This document shows positions 24,983-33,949 of a DNA stretch of 64,000 nucleotides, in pieces. Origin of the DNA: a bacterium (lineage in GTDB: Bacteria > JAJVIF01); NCBI GenBank assembly GCA_022072165.1, contig JAJVIF010000001.1:647353-711352 (forward strand), written 5' to 3'. The notes under the pieces are model-generated. The model worked only from the letters and a program-made list of their open reading frames with translations, was not told where the DNA came from and made no database searches. Every line of letters starts with the position of its first letter. Within the stretch, counting starts at the first letter, position 1. The position numbers and the translations under genes were made by a program.

Positions 24983-24988
24983 TACTAT
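24983..24988 (+). promoter_or_regulatory. -10 box TACTAT, leaderless start of oxoprolinase gene
   Basis: TACTAT with a 6-base gap to the ATG at 24995. It forms a divergent pair with the TACAAT at 24936, only 41 bp between the two boxes. Confidence 0.6.
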
Positions 24989-24994
24989 CGCGCC

Positions 24995-27900
24995 ATGCAG
25001 GTCGCCATCGACACCGGAGGAACATTCACCGACTGCCTGGGATGGTGTCAGGATGGGCGCTTCCTGGAGATCAAGGTCCCTTCCCGTCCGGCAGCCCCGG
25101 CGGAGGCGATTCTCGACGGGCTGCGAGCGCTGGCCAGACTGGCCCCGGCGGAGCCGATTACCCGCATCGTGCATGGTTCCACCATCGCGACCAATGCCCT
25201 GCTGGAAGGGACAGAAAACTCCGCACTGCTGATCCTGCCCAGAGGCTTCGAAGACCTGCTGGAGCTGGCACGACAGCAACGTCCTGATCTTTACTCGCTC
25301 CATCCAGTACTGCCGCCGCCAGCGATGCGCCGGAGTCAGGTTGTTGGCATTCCGGCCCGGCTGCTGGCGGATGGGAGCTATGCCGAGCACTGGTCGCCTG
25401 AAAACCTCGATCAACTGATCCGTGATGTAGAGGAATGGGGGGAATGCACAGCGATCGGCATCTGCCTGCTCCATGCCCACCGATTTCCCGCAGCGGAGCA
25501 GGAGCTCGCGGCGTCATTGCGGGAAGCAGGATTGCCGGATGAGATTGCCATCACGCTCTCCTCTGATTTAAGTCGGGAGGCGGGGGAGTATGAGCGGGCG
25601 ACTACTACGGCCATCAATGCGCGCCTTCTCTCTCCGGTTGGGACGTACTTGCGACATCTGGAGTCTGCGGTGAGACAGGAGTTTCCTGGCGCGTCACTGG
25701 AGGTCGTGTTGTCGAATGGTGACGCCCTGCCGGCAGGTGAAGCCGCGCTGGTGCCGGTACGGATGCTTCTTTCCGGCCCGGCAGGGGGCGTGCAGTTTGG
25801 ATGGCAGCTCTCGCAAGCGCTGGATCAGCCGGTGATCACCCTCGACATCGGCGGGACGTCGACTGATGTCGCCTGCGTTCCTGCGGAACCGTTGGTACGA
25901 CAGGGGGGGCAGGTCGGACCATATCCCGTCCGGACCGCCATGCTCGATATCGAGACCATCGGTGCCGGGGGAGGCTCCATCATCTGGCTGGATCAGGGCG
26001 GTGCCCTGCAGGTCGGCCCCCAATCGGCAGGTGCGATGCCGGGTCCGGCCTGTTATGGCCGGGGCGGCGCGTTGCCGACACTGACAGATGCCCATCTCCT
26101 GCTGGGGCATCTCTCTACGACCGAGCCTCTGGCTGGAGGATTACAACTGCGTCTGGAACTGGCGGAAGCCGCATTCGCGCCCCTTGTCAGCCGGACAGAT
26201 TTGTCAGTCCACGCTTTGGCGAGCGGTGCCATTGCCATCGCAAACCAACGGATCGCCCAGGCCATTCGCGCTATTTCCTCCCGACGTGGCCTGGATCCCA
26301 CCGACTGTGCGCTGGTCCTTATGGGCGGGGCGGGCGGACTGCATGGCGCGGGTGTCGCGCAGCTGCTGGGGATTTCCAGTCTGGTATTGCCGCCCCATCC
26401 GGGATTGGCGAGCGCTCACGGGCTGGCGTCGTGTGGCTATGCGGTCCGCCGAGTCCTGCAACTGGAGAGCATGAGCCTGGCGCAGCCTTTGGAAGCGGCG
26501 CAGCAGACTTTGCGAACGATGGTCGTGGCCGCCTGGTCGCCGGTTGCCCCTTGTTCGATGGAAGCAGCGACCGAGGTCTGGACCGCCCATGTGCGATTCG
26601 CCGGGCAGGACCGCACCATCGCCCTGCCCCTGCTGCCGATCGAATCGTTGGACTCCCGCTTCCGTGAACTTGCGATGACGAGGCTCGGGATTGCCAGAAA
26701 TTCCCTGCCGCTGGAATTGATGCGGCTGGAGCTGGGCGTACTGGCTCCACGACGTCCCTGGCCGCTGCAGGGTACACAGGACTTCGATTCCCAGCGACTG
26801 CAGGAGGGGAGCATTGAAGAAGACCTCCTCATCCACGGTCGCTCGTCCACTACGCTGATTCCTGCGGGCTCCACCCTGGAACAGCGCCCCGGGCTGCAGG
26901 TTTTCCACCTGCCGGAGGCAGCAGTTGCTCAGGAGCCGACAGCCGGGGTCGCAGTCGAAGTCACACTTGCAGCGGATCGACTTGGTGCGATCGCGGAAGA
27001 GATGGCGGAGGTCCTGGAGCATCTCGGGCACTCATCGAACATCAAGGACCGGCGCGACCTCTCGACCGCGATTTTTGATGAGACTGGTGAAGTCCTGGCG
27101 CAGGGTGCTCATATACCGGTCCATCTGGGGAGTATGGGCGCGAGTGTGGCGGCTGCCAGGTCTGCACATGCGATGCAGCCGGGCGATGCGATCCTGCTGA
27201 ATTCCCCCTTCGCCGGTGGCACCCATCTGCCGGACCTCACACTGGTGAGCTGTGTGGCCATCGGCGACGGCAAATTGGCATATGTCGCTTCCCGGGCACA
27301 TCACGCGGACATCGGAGGTATCGCCCCCGGGTCAATGCCCCTGAGCAGTCATGCGGATGATGAAGGATTGCTGATCCCACCCACTTTGGTGGCGCGGCAT
27401 GGTCAATTTATCGTAGCAGAACTCAGCAGGATTGCGGCAGCATCGCGACAGCCACAGGAGCGGACCGGCGATTTGCTGGCGCAACTGGCCGCCAATCAAC
27501 GGGGGGCGGCACTGTTGCAGGAACTGGTGAAGTCGTACGGCCAGTCGCGCTGGCAACAGATCGCAGGGGAGCTGTCCGCTTATGGTGCGGAGTTGTTGCA
27601 ATCCACCCTGCGACGCTGGGCTCCGGGTACGCAGCCAGCCACAGTCGTGCTCGAATCAGATGGGCTCGGTGAGACCGACATCCCACTGCAGGTGACGGCG
27701 ACATTGCGCGAAGGTGTTGCAGGGCATCGGATCCTCGCGTTTGACTTCACTGGCACCAGCGAGCCTGTGGAAGGCCCGGTGAATTGTCCACGGGCGGTGG
27801 TGCTGGCAGCAATCTCGTTTGTCCTGCGCTGTCTGATGCCGCCGGAAGCGCTGTCGATGTCCGGAGTGCTCCGGAATGTCGAAATCCATATTCCATCCCC

Positions 27901-28528
27901 TTCGCTCCTGGATGCGTCCTATCCGGCTGCCACCGCCGCGGGCAATGTGGAGACCTCTCAGAAGCTGGTCGTCCTGCTGATAAAGGCGCTGCATCCGTTC
28001 GTGCGAGACGGGTTGCCACGGCCATCGCAGGGGACGATGAACAACCTCCTCCTGGGAGGCAAGACGCTTACTGGCGAGAGCTATACCTACTACGAGACGC
28101 TTGCGGGAGGCTGCGGGGCGGGCCCTCACGGCGAAGGAGCCAGTGCGGTCCATTCCCACATGACCAACTCCCGGAACACACCGATTGAGGTGCTGGAGTC
28201 ACGCTTTCCGCTGGTGATCGAGCAGTACGCCCTGCGTGCCGAATCAGGAGGATGGCCCCGGAGCGAGCGGGGCTACTTTGGGGGGCTGGGAGTCCAGCGA
28301 GCCTATCGCTTCCTCACCGATGCCACCCTGACGCTACTGGCGGACTGGCCGCGACATAACGACCAACTGGGTCCCAAAGCTGGGGCTGCCTACCTGCTCC
28401 TTACCGATGACACTCTTGAGCCGCTCCCTTCAAAAGTCTCCAGGGAGGTGACGGCGGGGATGATCCTGCTGCTGGCGACGCCCGGCGGGTGGGCCTGGGA
28501 TCCTCCAACGGGATCGGACCACCAATAG
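24995..28528 (+). CDS. Fused HyuA-HyuB protein, 5-oxoprolinase/N-methylhydantoinase family
   Basis: An 1177-residue ATP-dependent amidohydrolase. The frame is open further upstream, but the protein clearly starts at MQVAIDTGGTFTD (24995), the HyuA nucleotide-binding N-terminus. HyuA continues with HGSTIATNALLEG, LSGPAGGVQFG and TLDIGGTSTDVACV. From about residue 665 the HyuB half shows GHSSNIKDRRDLSTAIFD, IPVHLGSMGASV, NSPFAGGTHLPDL, RAHHADIGGIAPGSMP, and GGCGAGPHGEGASAVHSHMT. The length and one-chain layout match eukaryotic-type and many bacterial 5-oxoprolinases, which hydrolyse 5-oxoproline to glutamate; the substrate is not proven. Gamma-glutamyltransferase (54381) in the same window would be metabolically compatible. 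Confidence 0.88.
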   Translation: MQVAIDTGGTFTDCLGWCQDGRFLEIKVPSRPAAPAEAILDGLRALARLAPAEPITRIVHGSTIATNALLEGTENSALLILPRGFEDLLELARQQRPDLYSLHPVLPPPAMRRSQVVGIPARLLADGSYAEHWSPENLDQLIRDVEEWGECTAIGICLLHAHRFPAAEQELAASLREAGLPDEIAITLSSDLSREAGEYERATTTAINARLLSPVGTYLRHLESAVRQEFPGASLEVVLSNGDALPAGEAALVPVRMLLSGPAGGVQFGWQLSQALDQPVITLDIGGTSTDVACVPAEPLVRQGGQVGPYPVRTAMLDIETIGAGGGSIIWLDQGGALQVGPQSAGAMPGPACYGRGGALPTLTDAHLLLGHLSTTEPLAGGLQLRLELAEAAFAPLVSRTDLSVHALASGAIAIANQRIAQAIRAISSRRGLDPTDCALVLMGGAGGLHGAGVAQLLGISSLVLPPHPGLASAHGLASCGYAVRRVLQLESMSLAQPLEAAQQTLRTMVVAAWSPVAPCSMEAATEVWTAHVRFAGQDRTIALPLLPIESLDSRFRELAMTRLGIARNSLPLELMRLELGVLAPRRPWPLQGTQDFDSQRLQEGSIEEDLLIHGRSSTTLIPAGSTLEQRPGLQVFHLPEAAVAQEPTAGVAVEVTLAADRLGAIAEEMAEVLEHLGHSSNIKDRRDLSTAIFDETGEVLAQGAHIPVHLGSMGASVAAARSAHAMQPGDAILLNSPFAGGTHLPDLTLVSCVAIGDGKLAYVASRAHHADIGGIAPGSMPLSSHADDEGLLIPPTLVARHGQFIVAELSRIAAASRQPQERTGDLLAQLAANQRGAALLQELVKSYGQSRWQQIAGELSAYGAELLQSTLRRWAPGTQPATVVLESDGLGETDIPLQVTATLREGVAGHRILAFDFTGTSEPVEGPVNCPRAVVLAAISFVLRCLMPPEALSMSGVLRNVEIHIPSPSLLDASYPAATAAGNVETSQKLVVLLIKALHPFVRDGLPRPSQGTMNNLLLGGKTLTGESYTYYETLAGGCGAGPHGEGASAVHSHMTNSRNTPIEVLESRFPLVIEQYALRAESGGWPRSERGYFGGLGVQRAYRFLTDATLTLLADWPRHNDQLGPKAGAAYLLLTDDTLEPLPSKVSREVTAGMILLLATPGGWAWDPPTGSDHQ

Positions 28529-28533
28529 CAAAC

Positions 28534-28555
28534 AGTCCCCGGCGAGCCGGGGACT
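28534..28555. terminator. Bidirectional terminator-like hairpin
   Basis: AGTCCCCGG (28534-28542) and CCGGGGACT (28547-28555) form a 9-bp perfect stem with a 4-nt loop between two convergent genes. It is followed by moderately T-rich sequence on each strand. Confidence 0.65.
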
Positions 28556-28582
28556 GCCGTTACTTTGCGATGCTGTAGCAGC

Positions 28583-31477
28583 CTAGCGAGTCCAGCGATA
28601 ACCGGTCGCTTCCGGTGTTGTCTCTTCGTTCCACATGAAGAAGGCCTCCCCGGTGTTGGGGTCGATGGCCCCGAAGGGGTCATCATGCCGCCAGGTCATG
28701 ACAGGTCCAGGGACTGGATCGAAGGTCTGCATCTGGGTCGGGCCTCCCACGAGATTCAGGTTGCTGTCCAGCAGGATCGCCCGGACATCGATCTGATTGA
28801 CGACGGCAGTGCCGGAGGTCCCCCCATGCGTGTACGCATAGGTCAACCGACCAGTGGTGCGGTCTCCGACGAGATAGCCCCGGTTCTGCCCTTCGGCCAG
28901 CGTGATACGAGTAGCTGGGGTGATAAAGCTCTGGACTCCACCGGTCTCCTGGATTTTGGCGAAGATCGGGTCGTAGTCGAGGCCCGCCGTGGTGTCGAAG
29001 TCGACGATCCACCCGACGACTGCCACGCCACCTGTGGTCACCGTTGGAGAGGGCGAGGACATCGTGGTGATGGCCCCAAAGTTCGCGACTGACGAGAACC
29101 GGGCGCGTGGACCCACCGGATTGTTCAGCACGATCTTGCTGTACGCGATCCAGCGGTCAGTACTGGTCAGAATCTCTTCTTTCCAGGCGATGTGAAGGTG
29201 ATTTGTGACGGGATCAAGATACGACCGGACGTCTTCGATGGTGAGCCCTTCAGTCGTGTCCACCAGGAAGTCCTCGTAGAGACGCGTCGGATTCGGGGTA
29301 TTGGCGTTGGAGACCGCAGCGAAATGCACCCGGTCTGCACCAGTGGGGTTGAAGTAATAGGTCACATAGACTCGGGTGGGGTCTGTCGCATCCGCATGGA
29401 GGCACGGATCGCCCCAGGAATCGAGGGACGTGTTCATGTTGACCCGGACCAGGTCGTGGGTCCCCCCGCCGGGATTCACTCCCGTACCGCTCAGGTTCAC
29501 ATCGATCCAGGCGTAGTAGACACCACGGCCGTCAACCCCCGTGGTGGCGGTCGCGTTGCAGATGAGACCGAGGGTGCCATCGGCCAGGACCGTGATGCCG
29601 CGTCCGCTGATCCAGGTGAAATTGTCCCCCGGATGGGACCGCAGGACCGTATAGACCGGGGTCCCGGCATCGAAAGTCCGCCCAAAGTCCTTGGAACGAT
29701 AGATCGCCCACTCCAGGGTGGAGGTCGGGTTCGAGTCCTGCATGATGTAGACATTGCCCGGGTTGTTGCGGTCGATAGCAACAGGCACATGGTCGGCGGT
29801 CGGGAAGAGTTCCGCAGACTCTGATGGGAACGAGAACGCCGGCGTCGATGGGGTAAACGGATCTCCGACTGGAACAACATCCATCACCAGCGTGTCGTAG
29901 GCAAAGTTGTTGTCGTTGTCCCGGACACGCAGCCCGACAGTGGTCGCTCCCGCCGTTGAGAACCGACCACTCACCGGCGTGGTAGTAGTCACTACGGTGT
30001 CCGGCACAAAATTCGCCGGGACGCCATCCCAGTCAAAGTCGTAGGCGTACTGATTGATGGTTCCATCGGGGTCCATGGTGCCGGGGCCAGGGAAGAAGTA
30101 CGCCCCATTGCCGACCATGACCTCGGTCTTGTTGCTGCTGAGCTCTGCCACCGGCGGTACACCCACCATCGTGCTGACTTCAACCGAGAAGAGCTGATAG
30201 GTGGCGATCTCGGATCGCGGAATGAGGTTGGTGGCGTCCAGGTCAGCCCGGATGCCGGAAACATCATTCGCTTCGCCCGGATTGGCCGAGGCCACAGGCC
30301 GATTGCTGGTCGCCTTGACCAGGCCGTAGTAGGTGCCGTTGGCTGCACTCAGTCCGTTGTCCACGGTGACGGCATAAGCAAGTGGGTCCCCGAGCGCGCC
30401 TGTACCGGTGGGAGGGCCAGCGGGCGTGAAGGCTGTCGGGCTGAAGGCCGGGAGCAGCAGTTCCACTGACATCTCGGGAGTCCAGCTCAGGCCGAGATAG
30501 TTTTCAGAGGGATAAGCGACATCGAACTGACCATGGGCCATCGCAAAATCCCAGACTCGGACTTCGGTCACCTGCGGGCTGCCTGGGGCTGTTGAGAAGG
30601 CCATCGGAAAGGGATCCATCTCGACCCGCCAGGGTCCGGCTGCGAACTCCGCTGCATAGTACAGCGGGCTCATCCGGCCACTTTTGTTGGCGACCGACTG
30701 GCCATACTGTCCCACCAGCCGCAGGTCCACACTGGCGCTGCCGCCTGGGCCGATGTCGAAGGTGAACTCTGCGATGCCAGACTGCCCCTGCCCCAGGACG
30801 TTAAACCCCGAGGGGGCGTCCATGGCATCGAAGCGTCCGGTCGTGCTGTTGAAGTTCCCGGTCCCGACAACCCCTTCATCAACGCCGAACACCATGAACG
30901 GATAGATGTCCTGTGCGACCCCGGTGCCGGTGAAGAGGTCTTCGTTCAGGTAGTAGCCATCGGGTTCCCAAAGGATGCCGCCAGGCAGATCGATACCCGC
31001 GATGGAGAGGGGTCCGCTGTCGGCAGCAACGATGCCTTTCACATTGAAGAGAAAGAGGTCGCGGCGATTCTGGGCGGTGATAGGGAGTCCGGGATCACCC
31101 AAGGCAAAGGGATGCCGGGCCCGGACAGTCACTACCGGCCGGCCGTTGCCATCCACGCGGATGCCCTCGAGCTTCACGCAATCCTGGCAGAAGGTCCGGG
31201 TGAGCGCATCAGTGATGTCGACATCGTAGGACCCGACACCTGGAACTGCGGCCATGCTCCGGGCCGGGGTCAGGTCCGCCTGCAAGCCGTTGATGGTGAG
31301 GGTGTAAGCGCCTAGCGTCCCCTCGAAGCTGTTCACTCCGAGCAGGGAAGCGGCAGGGGTGTAGGTCGCTGCTTCAACCTGGTTGACGGAGCCCTGAGCG
31401 GGTTGTGTCGGGCTGCCTGACTGACAGCCGATGATGAGCGCTCCCAATGGCAGGAGCGACAGGATCGCGTAGCGCAA
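28583..31477 (-). CDS. Large PKD-domain lipoprotein, paralogue of the 10.6-kb gene
   Basis: A 964-residue secreted lipoprotein starting at TTG 31477 with GGAGG 7 bases upstream. Signal peptide plus lipobox LIIGC. The N-terminal region has RARHPFALGDPGLPITAQNRRDLF, the same pattern as in the lipoprotein at 10561. A PKD-like domain near residues 465-540 (DGTINQYAYDFDWDGVPANF, VGLRVRDNDNNFAYDTLVMDV) is followed by a ~400-residue C-terminal region with propeller-like repeats (VAIDRNNPGNVYIMQD, HADATDPTRVYVTYYF, YLDPVTNHLHIAWKE). Probably a surface-binding or scaffold protein. No enzyme motif is seen. It ends next to a hairpin shared with the oxoprolinase gene. The 140-bp region before its start (31478-31619) holds no gene. 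Confidence 0.8.
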   Translation of the reverse strand: MRYAILSLLPLGALIIGCQSGSPTQPAQGSVNQVEAATYTPAASLLGVNSFEGTLGAYTLTINGLQADLTPARSMAAVPGVGSYDVDITDALTRTFCQDCVKLEGIRVDGNGRPVVTVRARHPFALGDPGLPITAQNRRDLFLFNVKGIVAADSGPLSIAGIDLPGGILWEPDGYYLNEDLFTGTGVAQDIYPFMVFGVDEGVVGTGNFNSTTGRFDAMDAPSGFNVLGQGQSGIAEFTFDIGPGGSASVDLRLVGQYGQSVANKSGRMSPLYYAAEFAAGPWRVEMDPFPMAFSTAPGSPQVTEVRVWDFAMAHGQFDVAYPSENYLGLSWTPEMSVELLLPAFSPTAFTPAGPPTGTGALGDPLAYAVTVDNGLSAANGTYYGLVKATSNRPVASANPGEANDVSGIRADLDATNLIPRSEIATYQLFSVEVSTMVGVPPVAELSSNKTEVMVGNGAYFFPGPGTMDPDGTINQYAYDFDWDGVPANFVPDTVVTTTTPVSGRFSTAGATTVGLRVRDNDNNFAYDTLVMDVVPVGDPFTPSTPAFSFPSESAELFPTADHVPVAIDRNNPGNVYIMQDSNPTSTLEWAIYRSKDFGRTFDAGTPVYTVLRSHPGDNFTWISGRGITVLADGTLGLICNATATTGVDGRGVYYAWIDVNLSGTGVNPGGGTHDLVRVNMNTSLDSWGDPCLHADATDPTRVYVTYYFNPTGADRVHFAAVSNANTPNPTRLYEDFLVDTTEGLTIEDVRSYLDPVTNHLHIAWKEEILTSTDRWIAYSKIVLNNPVGPRARFSSVANFGAITTMSSPSPTVTTGGVAVVGWIVDFDTTAGLDYDPIFAKIQETGGVQSFITPATRITLAEGQNRGYLVGDRTTGRLTYAYTHGGTSGTAVVNQIDVRAILLDSNLNLVGGPTQMQTFDPVPGPVMTWRHDDPFGAIDPNTGEAFFMWNEETTPEATGYRWTR

Positions 31478-31619
31478 AGTGCTTCCTCCGGGGGGCAGAA
31501 CTGCCCCGAACTGAATGTGCGTAGAGTGCGAACAGGACCAGTTACGTGTCCCGGAGCCGTAGCTCTGAGCAGGTAATCCATTTTACATGGCGTCGACCGC
31601 TTTGAGGGCAGGGGCAAGT

Positions 31620-32066
31620 CTACAGATTGACGAAAGCGACCAGGATCAGCAGTAAGAGATTCAGCGCATGCCCGCAGAAACAGGGAACACAGACAGTTTT
31701 GCGGATGAAGATCAGGGAGTACGCCAGCCAGAGCGACATCACCATCGCTGCAACACACGCCAGCAAAAGAAACTGAAGCCACAACGCGGGCAGCAGCGCT
31801 CCGGTGAAGAGTGCGACGAATGCGGTACCGCCGGTCGCCAGGTAGAGCGCTCCGCCGAGCCAGCTATTCGGAATCCCAGCAATCAGAGAAGCAGCGGGGC
31901 TCCGGAAGAGCGTCTTGCAGGCGGCAGGATCCTGCAGGCTGCAGGCAGCGGCATCATCTGTTGAAGGTTCAGGGTGTGCTTCGGAACTCTGTGAGCTCTT
32001 GATGACATACGCGACATTCACCAGTCCCAGCACCGAGCAGAGCAGCACCGCGCTCCAGAGCAGCAT
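31620..32066 (-). CDS. Vitamin K epoxide reductase (VKOR) family membrane protein
   Basis: A 148-residue four-helix membrane protein. The start at 32066 is chosen because GGGAGG lies 5 bases upstream and the first helix (LLWSAVLLCSVLGLVNVAYVI) begins at once; longer in-frame starts exist. VKOR hallmarks are present: the paired loop cysteines CSLQDPAAC (C-x7-C) with the following Ser in LFRSP, the PNSWLGGALYL block after helix 1, and the membrane active site CVPC in KTVCVPCFCGHALN. Bacterial VKOR reoxidises DsbA-like thioredoxin proteins using quinone and so drives disulfide formation in exported proteins. No fused thioredoxin domain is present. Confidence 0.85.
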   Translation of the reverse strand: MLLWSAVLLCSVLGLVNVAYVIKSSQSSEAHPEPSTDDAAACSLQDPAACKTLFRSPAASLIAGIPNSWLGGALYLATGGTAFVALFTGALLPALWLQFLLLACVAAMVMSLWLAYSLIFIRKTVCVPCFCGHALNLLLLILVAFVNL

Positions 32067-32111
32067 CCTGGCCTCCCTCTCACAGGCAGCATACGTCATG
32101 ACCGGCCTGAG

Positions 32112-32144
32112 AAAACGAAGACACCCCATGAGGCATGGGGTGTC
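32112..32144 (-). terminator. Terminator downstream of the pentahaem cytochrome gene
   Basis: An 11-bp perfect stem, GACACCCCATG (32120-32130) with CATGGGGTGTC (32134-32144), loop of 3 nt, followed on the minus strand by TTCGTTTTC. It separates the cytochrome gene from the VKOR gene. Confidence 0.75.
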
Positions 32145-32179
32145 TGTCGCTTTGAGAACCTGACTGCAGGGGGTGTCCC

Positions 32180-33706
32180 TTACGGCAGGAACTCGGTGGT
32201 GTGGTCGATGCGGAACGGATCCGGCACGTTCTCGATGCCCTTGAAGCTGACGCCCTCAGGCAGGGTGCGGAAGAAGAGCTGGGCCGTGACATACATCTGG
32301 CCATCGACGCTCGGCAGGGGGACCTGGAAGGATTCCTTGCGGGCTTCCTTCGCACGAAGGGAAGTATCCGCCAGGACCTGCGCGGCTTCCCAGTTGTTGT
32401 AGGTCACGTTGCCATCGATGTCACCCCAGACGCGGGAGTAGACCCGCTTGCCCTGCCAGAGGGTTTCGCCATTGGGGCCCTTCAGGCGAACCACCAGGAT
32501 CAGCTCACGCAGCGGGGAGTCGGTCGGGAAGTTATGTCCCGCTTTCACGTTGGTTACGGTGCAGTCGACCAGGAGGTCGGACCCGCTGACGTTCAGATCC
32601 ATGTCCACGGTGGCGGCCTGGTAGAGGTACGCCCGGTCGTGAGCACCCTGGAACTTGTGGCTGTAGACCACTTCGCGGGTGTCACCCTGAAGGGCGGACT
32701 TGCCGGGCATCGCTTCCATGTGGCAGCTCTGGCAGCTCACCTGGTTGATGCTCTGTGCGTAGGGGGACTTGAACCACTCGTTGTAGGCGTTGTAGACATT
32801 CACGCCCAGGGGGTTCGCCTGCTGATGGCAGGACTTGCAGAACTCCGACTGCGTATGCAGGCGGGAGAACTCCATCGCGTGGGAAGCAGTCAGGCCGGTG
32901 AGGAATGGCCCCTGCTTGATGTGCGAGGGAGAGAGGACATAGCCATCAGCGTCGGTGCGGTCCACGATGGTGTGGCAGTAGTCGCAGAAGACGCCGCTGG
33001 TGCTGTTCTCGAGTTTCATGTTGTGGTCGAGGGTGATGTCCGCGCCCGGTGCATGGCACTTGAGGCAGTTCATCATCACCTTGCCATCCACGATGCCGGT
33101 GGCCATGAGACCTTCGCCATGCGTGATCTCCGCGATGGGCTCCAGCTTGGTCACGATGGACCGCTTGCTGGCCAGTTCGCGCTCGTAGGCCGAATCATTC
33201 TCAGGGGTCTTGGCCTTGGGCCGCTTGCCCTGATACGCAGCGTAGTCCTGCGTTTCAGAATGGATGCGGGCCTCTTCTTCCACCACCGTCATTTCGGTGC
33301 CGTCAAGAACCCGCTTGGACTTCCGGTCCTTCACCAGGTCAGCACCGGAGTTGCGCTGATAGATGGAGGCCGGCAGGCGGTTCGGCTGCCCCTCGGGGGA
33401 GAGGTAGTCCAGATACTCGGCGTAGAAGGCCTGGAACACCGGGTCGCGCCAGGCGAGGTAGTGGTAGGAGGTGCTCCACTCATCCGCCTGCCGGACATGG
33501 CACTGCTGACACAGCGCCACGGGCTGGAAGGGGGAAGGGTTCGAGACGATGAAGTCCAGCCCTCCGTCCACGATCTCCCGGGGATTGACCTCCGTGGAGT
33601 TAATGCGGTTGGCCGGGCGGGCGTAGAGCACGCTGGCGCTCAAAAGGCTAATGAACACGGCGATCAGTACCGTTGTCTGATAGGGCCGTGTAGGGCGATG
33701 CCTCAT
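32180..33706 (-). CDS. Exported pentahaem c-type cytochrome
   Basis: A 508-residue protein with a signal peptide (TTVLIAVFISLLSASVLYA). Start ATG 33706, with GAGGGAG 8 bases upstream. Five CxxCH haem-binding motifs are present in order: CQQCH, CLKCH, CDYCH, CKSCH and CQSCH. The C-terminal domain carries VTNVKAGHNFPTDSPLRE, the GHxxPT block found in cytochrome c554-like and related multihaem cytochromes. It resembles the cytochrome c554/NrfA-like superfamily and would transfer electrons outside the cytoplasmic membrane. The substrate is not evident. Neighbours are lexA (divergent) and VKOR (downstream after a terminator). Confidence 0.88.
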   Translation of the reverse strand: MRHRPTRPYQTTVLIAVFISLLSASVLYARPANRINSTEVNPREIVDGGLDFIVSNPSPFQPVALCQQCHVRQADEWSTSYHYLAWRDPVFQAFYAEYLDYLSPEGQPNRLPASIYQRNSGADLVKDRKSKRVLDGTEMTVVEEEARIHSETQDYAAYQGKRPKAKTPENDSAYERELASKRSIVTKLEPIAEITHGEGLMATGIVDGKVMMNCLKCHAPGADITLDHNMKLENSTSGVFCDYCHTIVDRTDADGYVLSPSHIKQGPFLTGLTASHAMEFSRLHTQSEFCKSCHQQANPLGVNVYNAYNEWFKSPYAQSINQVSCQSCHMEAMPGKSALQGDTREVVYSHKFQGAHDRAYLYQAATVDMDLNVSGSDLLVDCTVTNVKAGHNFPTDSPLRELILVVRLKGPNGETLWQGKRVYSRVWGDIDGNVTYNNWEAAQVLADTSLRAKEARKESFQVPLPSVDGQMYVTAQLFFRTLPEGVSFKGIENVPDPFRIDHTTEFLP

Positions 33707-33878
33707 GAGAATGACTCCCTCGCGGTTCCGAGCTCTGGATGACAGATGATGCCCACGAATGATCATCCGGGGTTGGATGTCTCCAGCCCGGACGTACAGA
33801 CGCGGCATAGTATCGAAGTGCAGGGGGGGTGTCAACTGGGGCCGGGGGAGTTCTCCCCCACTTCTCCCCCGGGCCACC

Positions 33879-33908
33879 TTGACAAGACTAACATCTGTTT
33901 ACTACTCT
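33879..33908 (+). promoter_or_regulatory. lexA promoter
   Basis: TTGACA (33879-33884), an 18-bp spacer and TACTCT (33903-33908). It lies 42 bp before the lexA ATG and contains a candidate LexA operator in its spacer. Confidence 0.6.
33888..33901 (+). promoter_or_regulatory. Candidate LexA operator (SOS box) in the lexA promoter
   Basis: CTAACATCTGTTTA has the AAC-N4-GTT core of the Bacillus-type SOS box (CGAAC-N4-GTTCG). Its position between the -35 and -10 elements is where autorepression by LexA would be expected. The outer bases deviate from the Bacillus consensus. Confidence 0.55.
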
Positions 33909-33949
33909 TTCTTTCACTGTCCCAGTCCCACTCGCCAACGGAGGTCAGT

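Noticed and set aside
23751-25232. Plus-strand open frame opposite the NuoE-NuoF gene
   Set aside because: Antisense shadow; it also crosses into the oxoprolinase start in another frame.
32201-33742. Long plus-strand open frame opposite the cytochrome gene
   Set aside because: Antisense shadow; the minus strand has a signal peptide and five CxxCH motifs.
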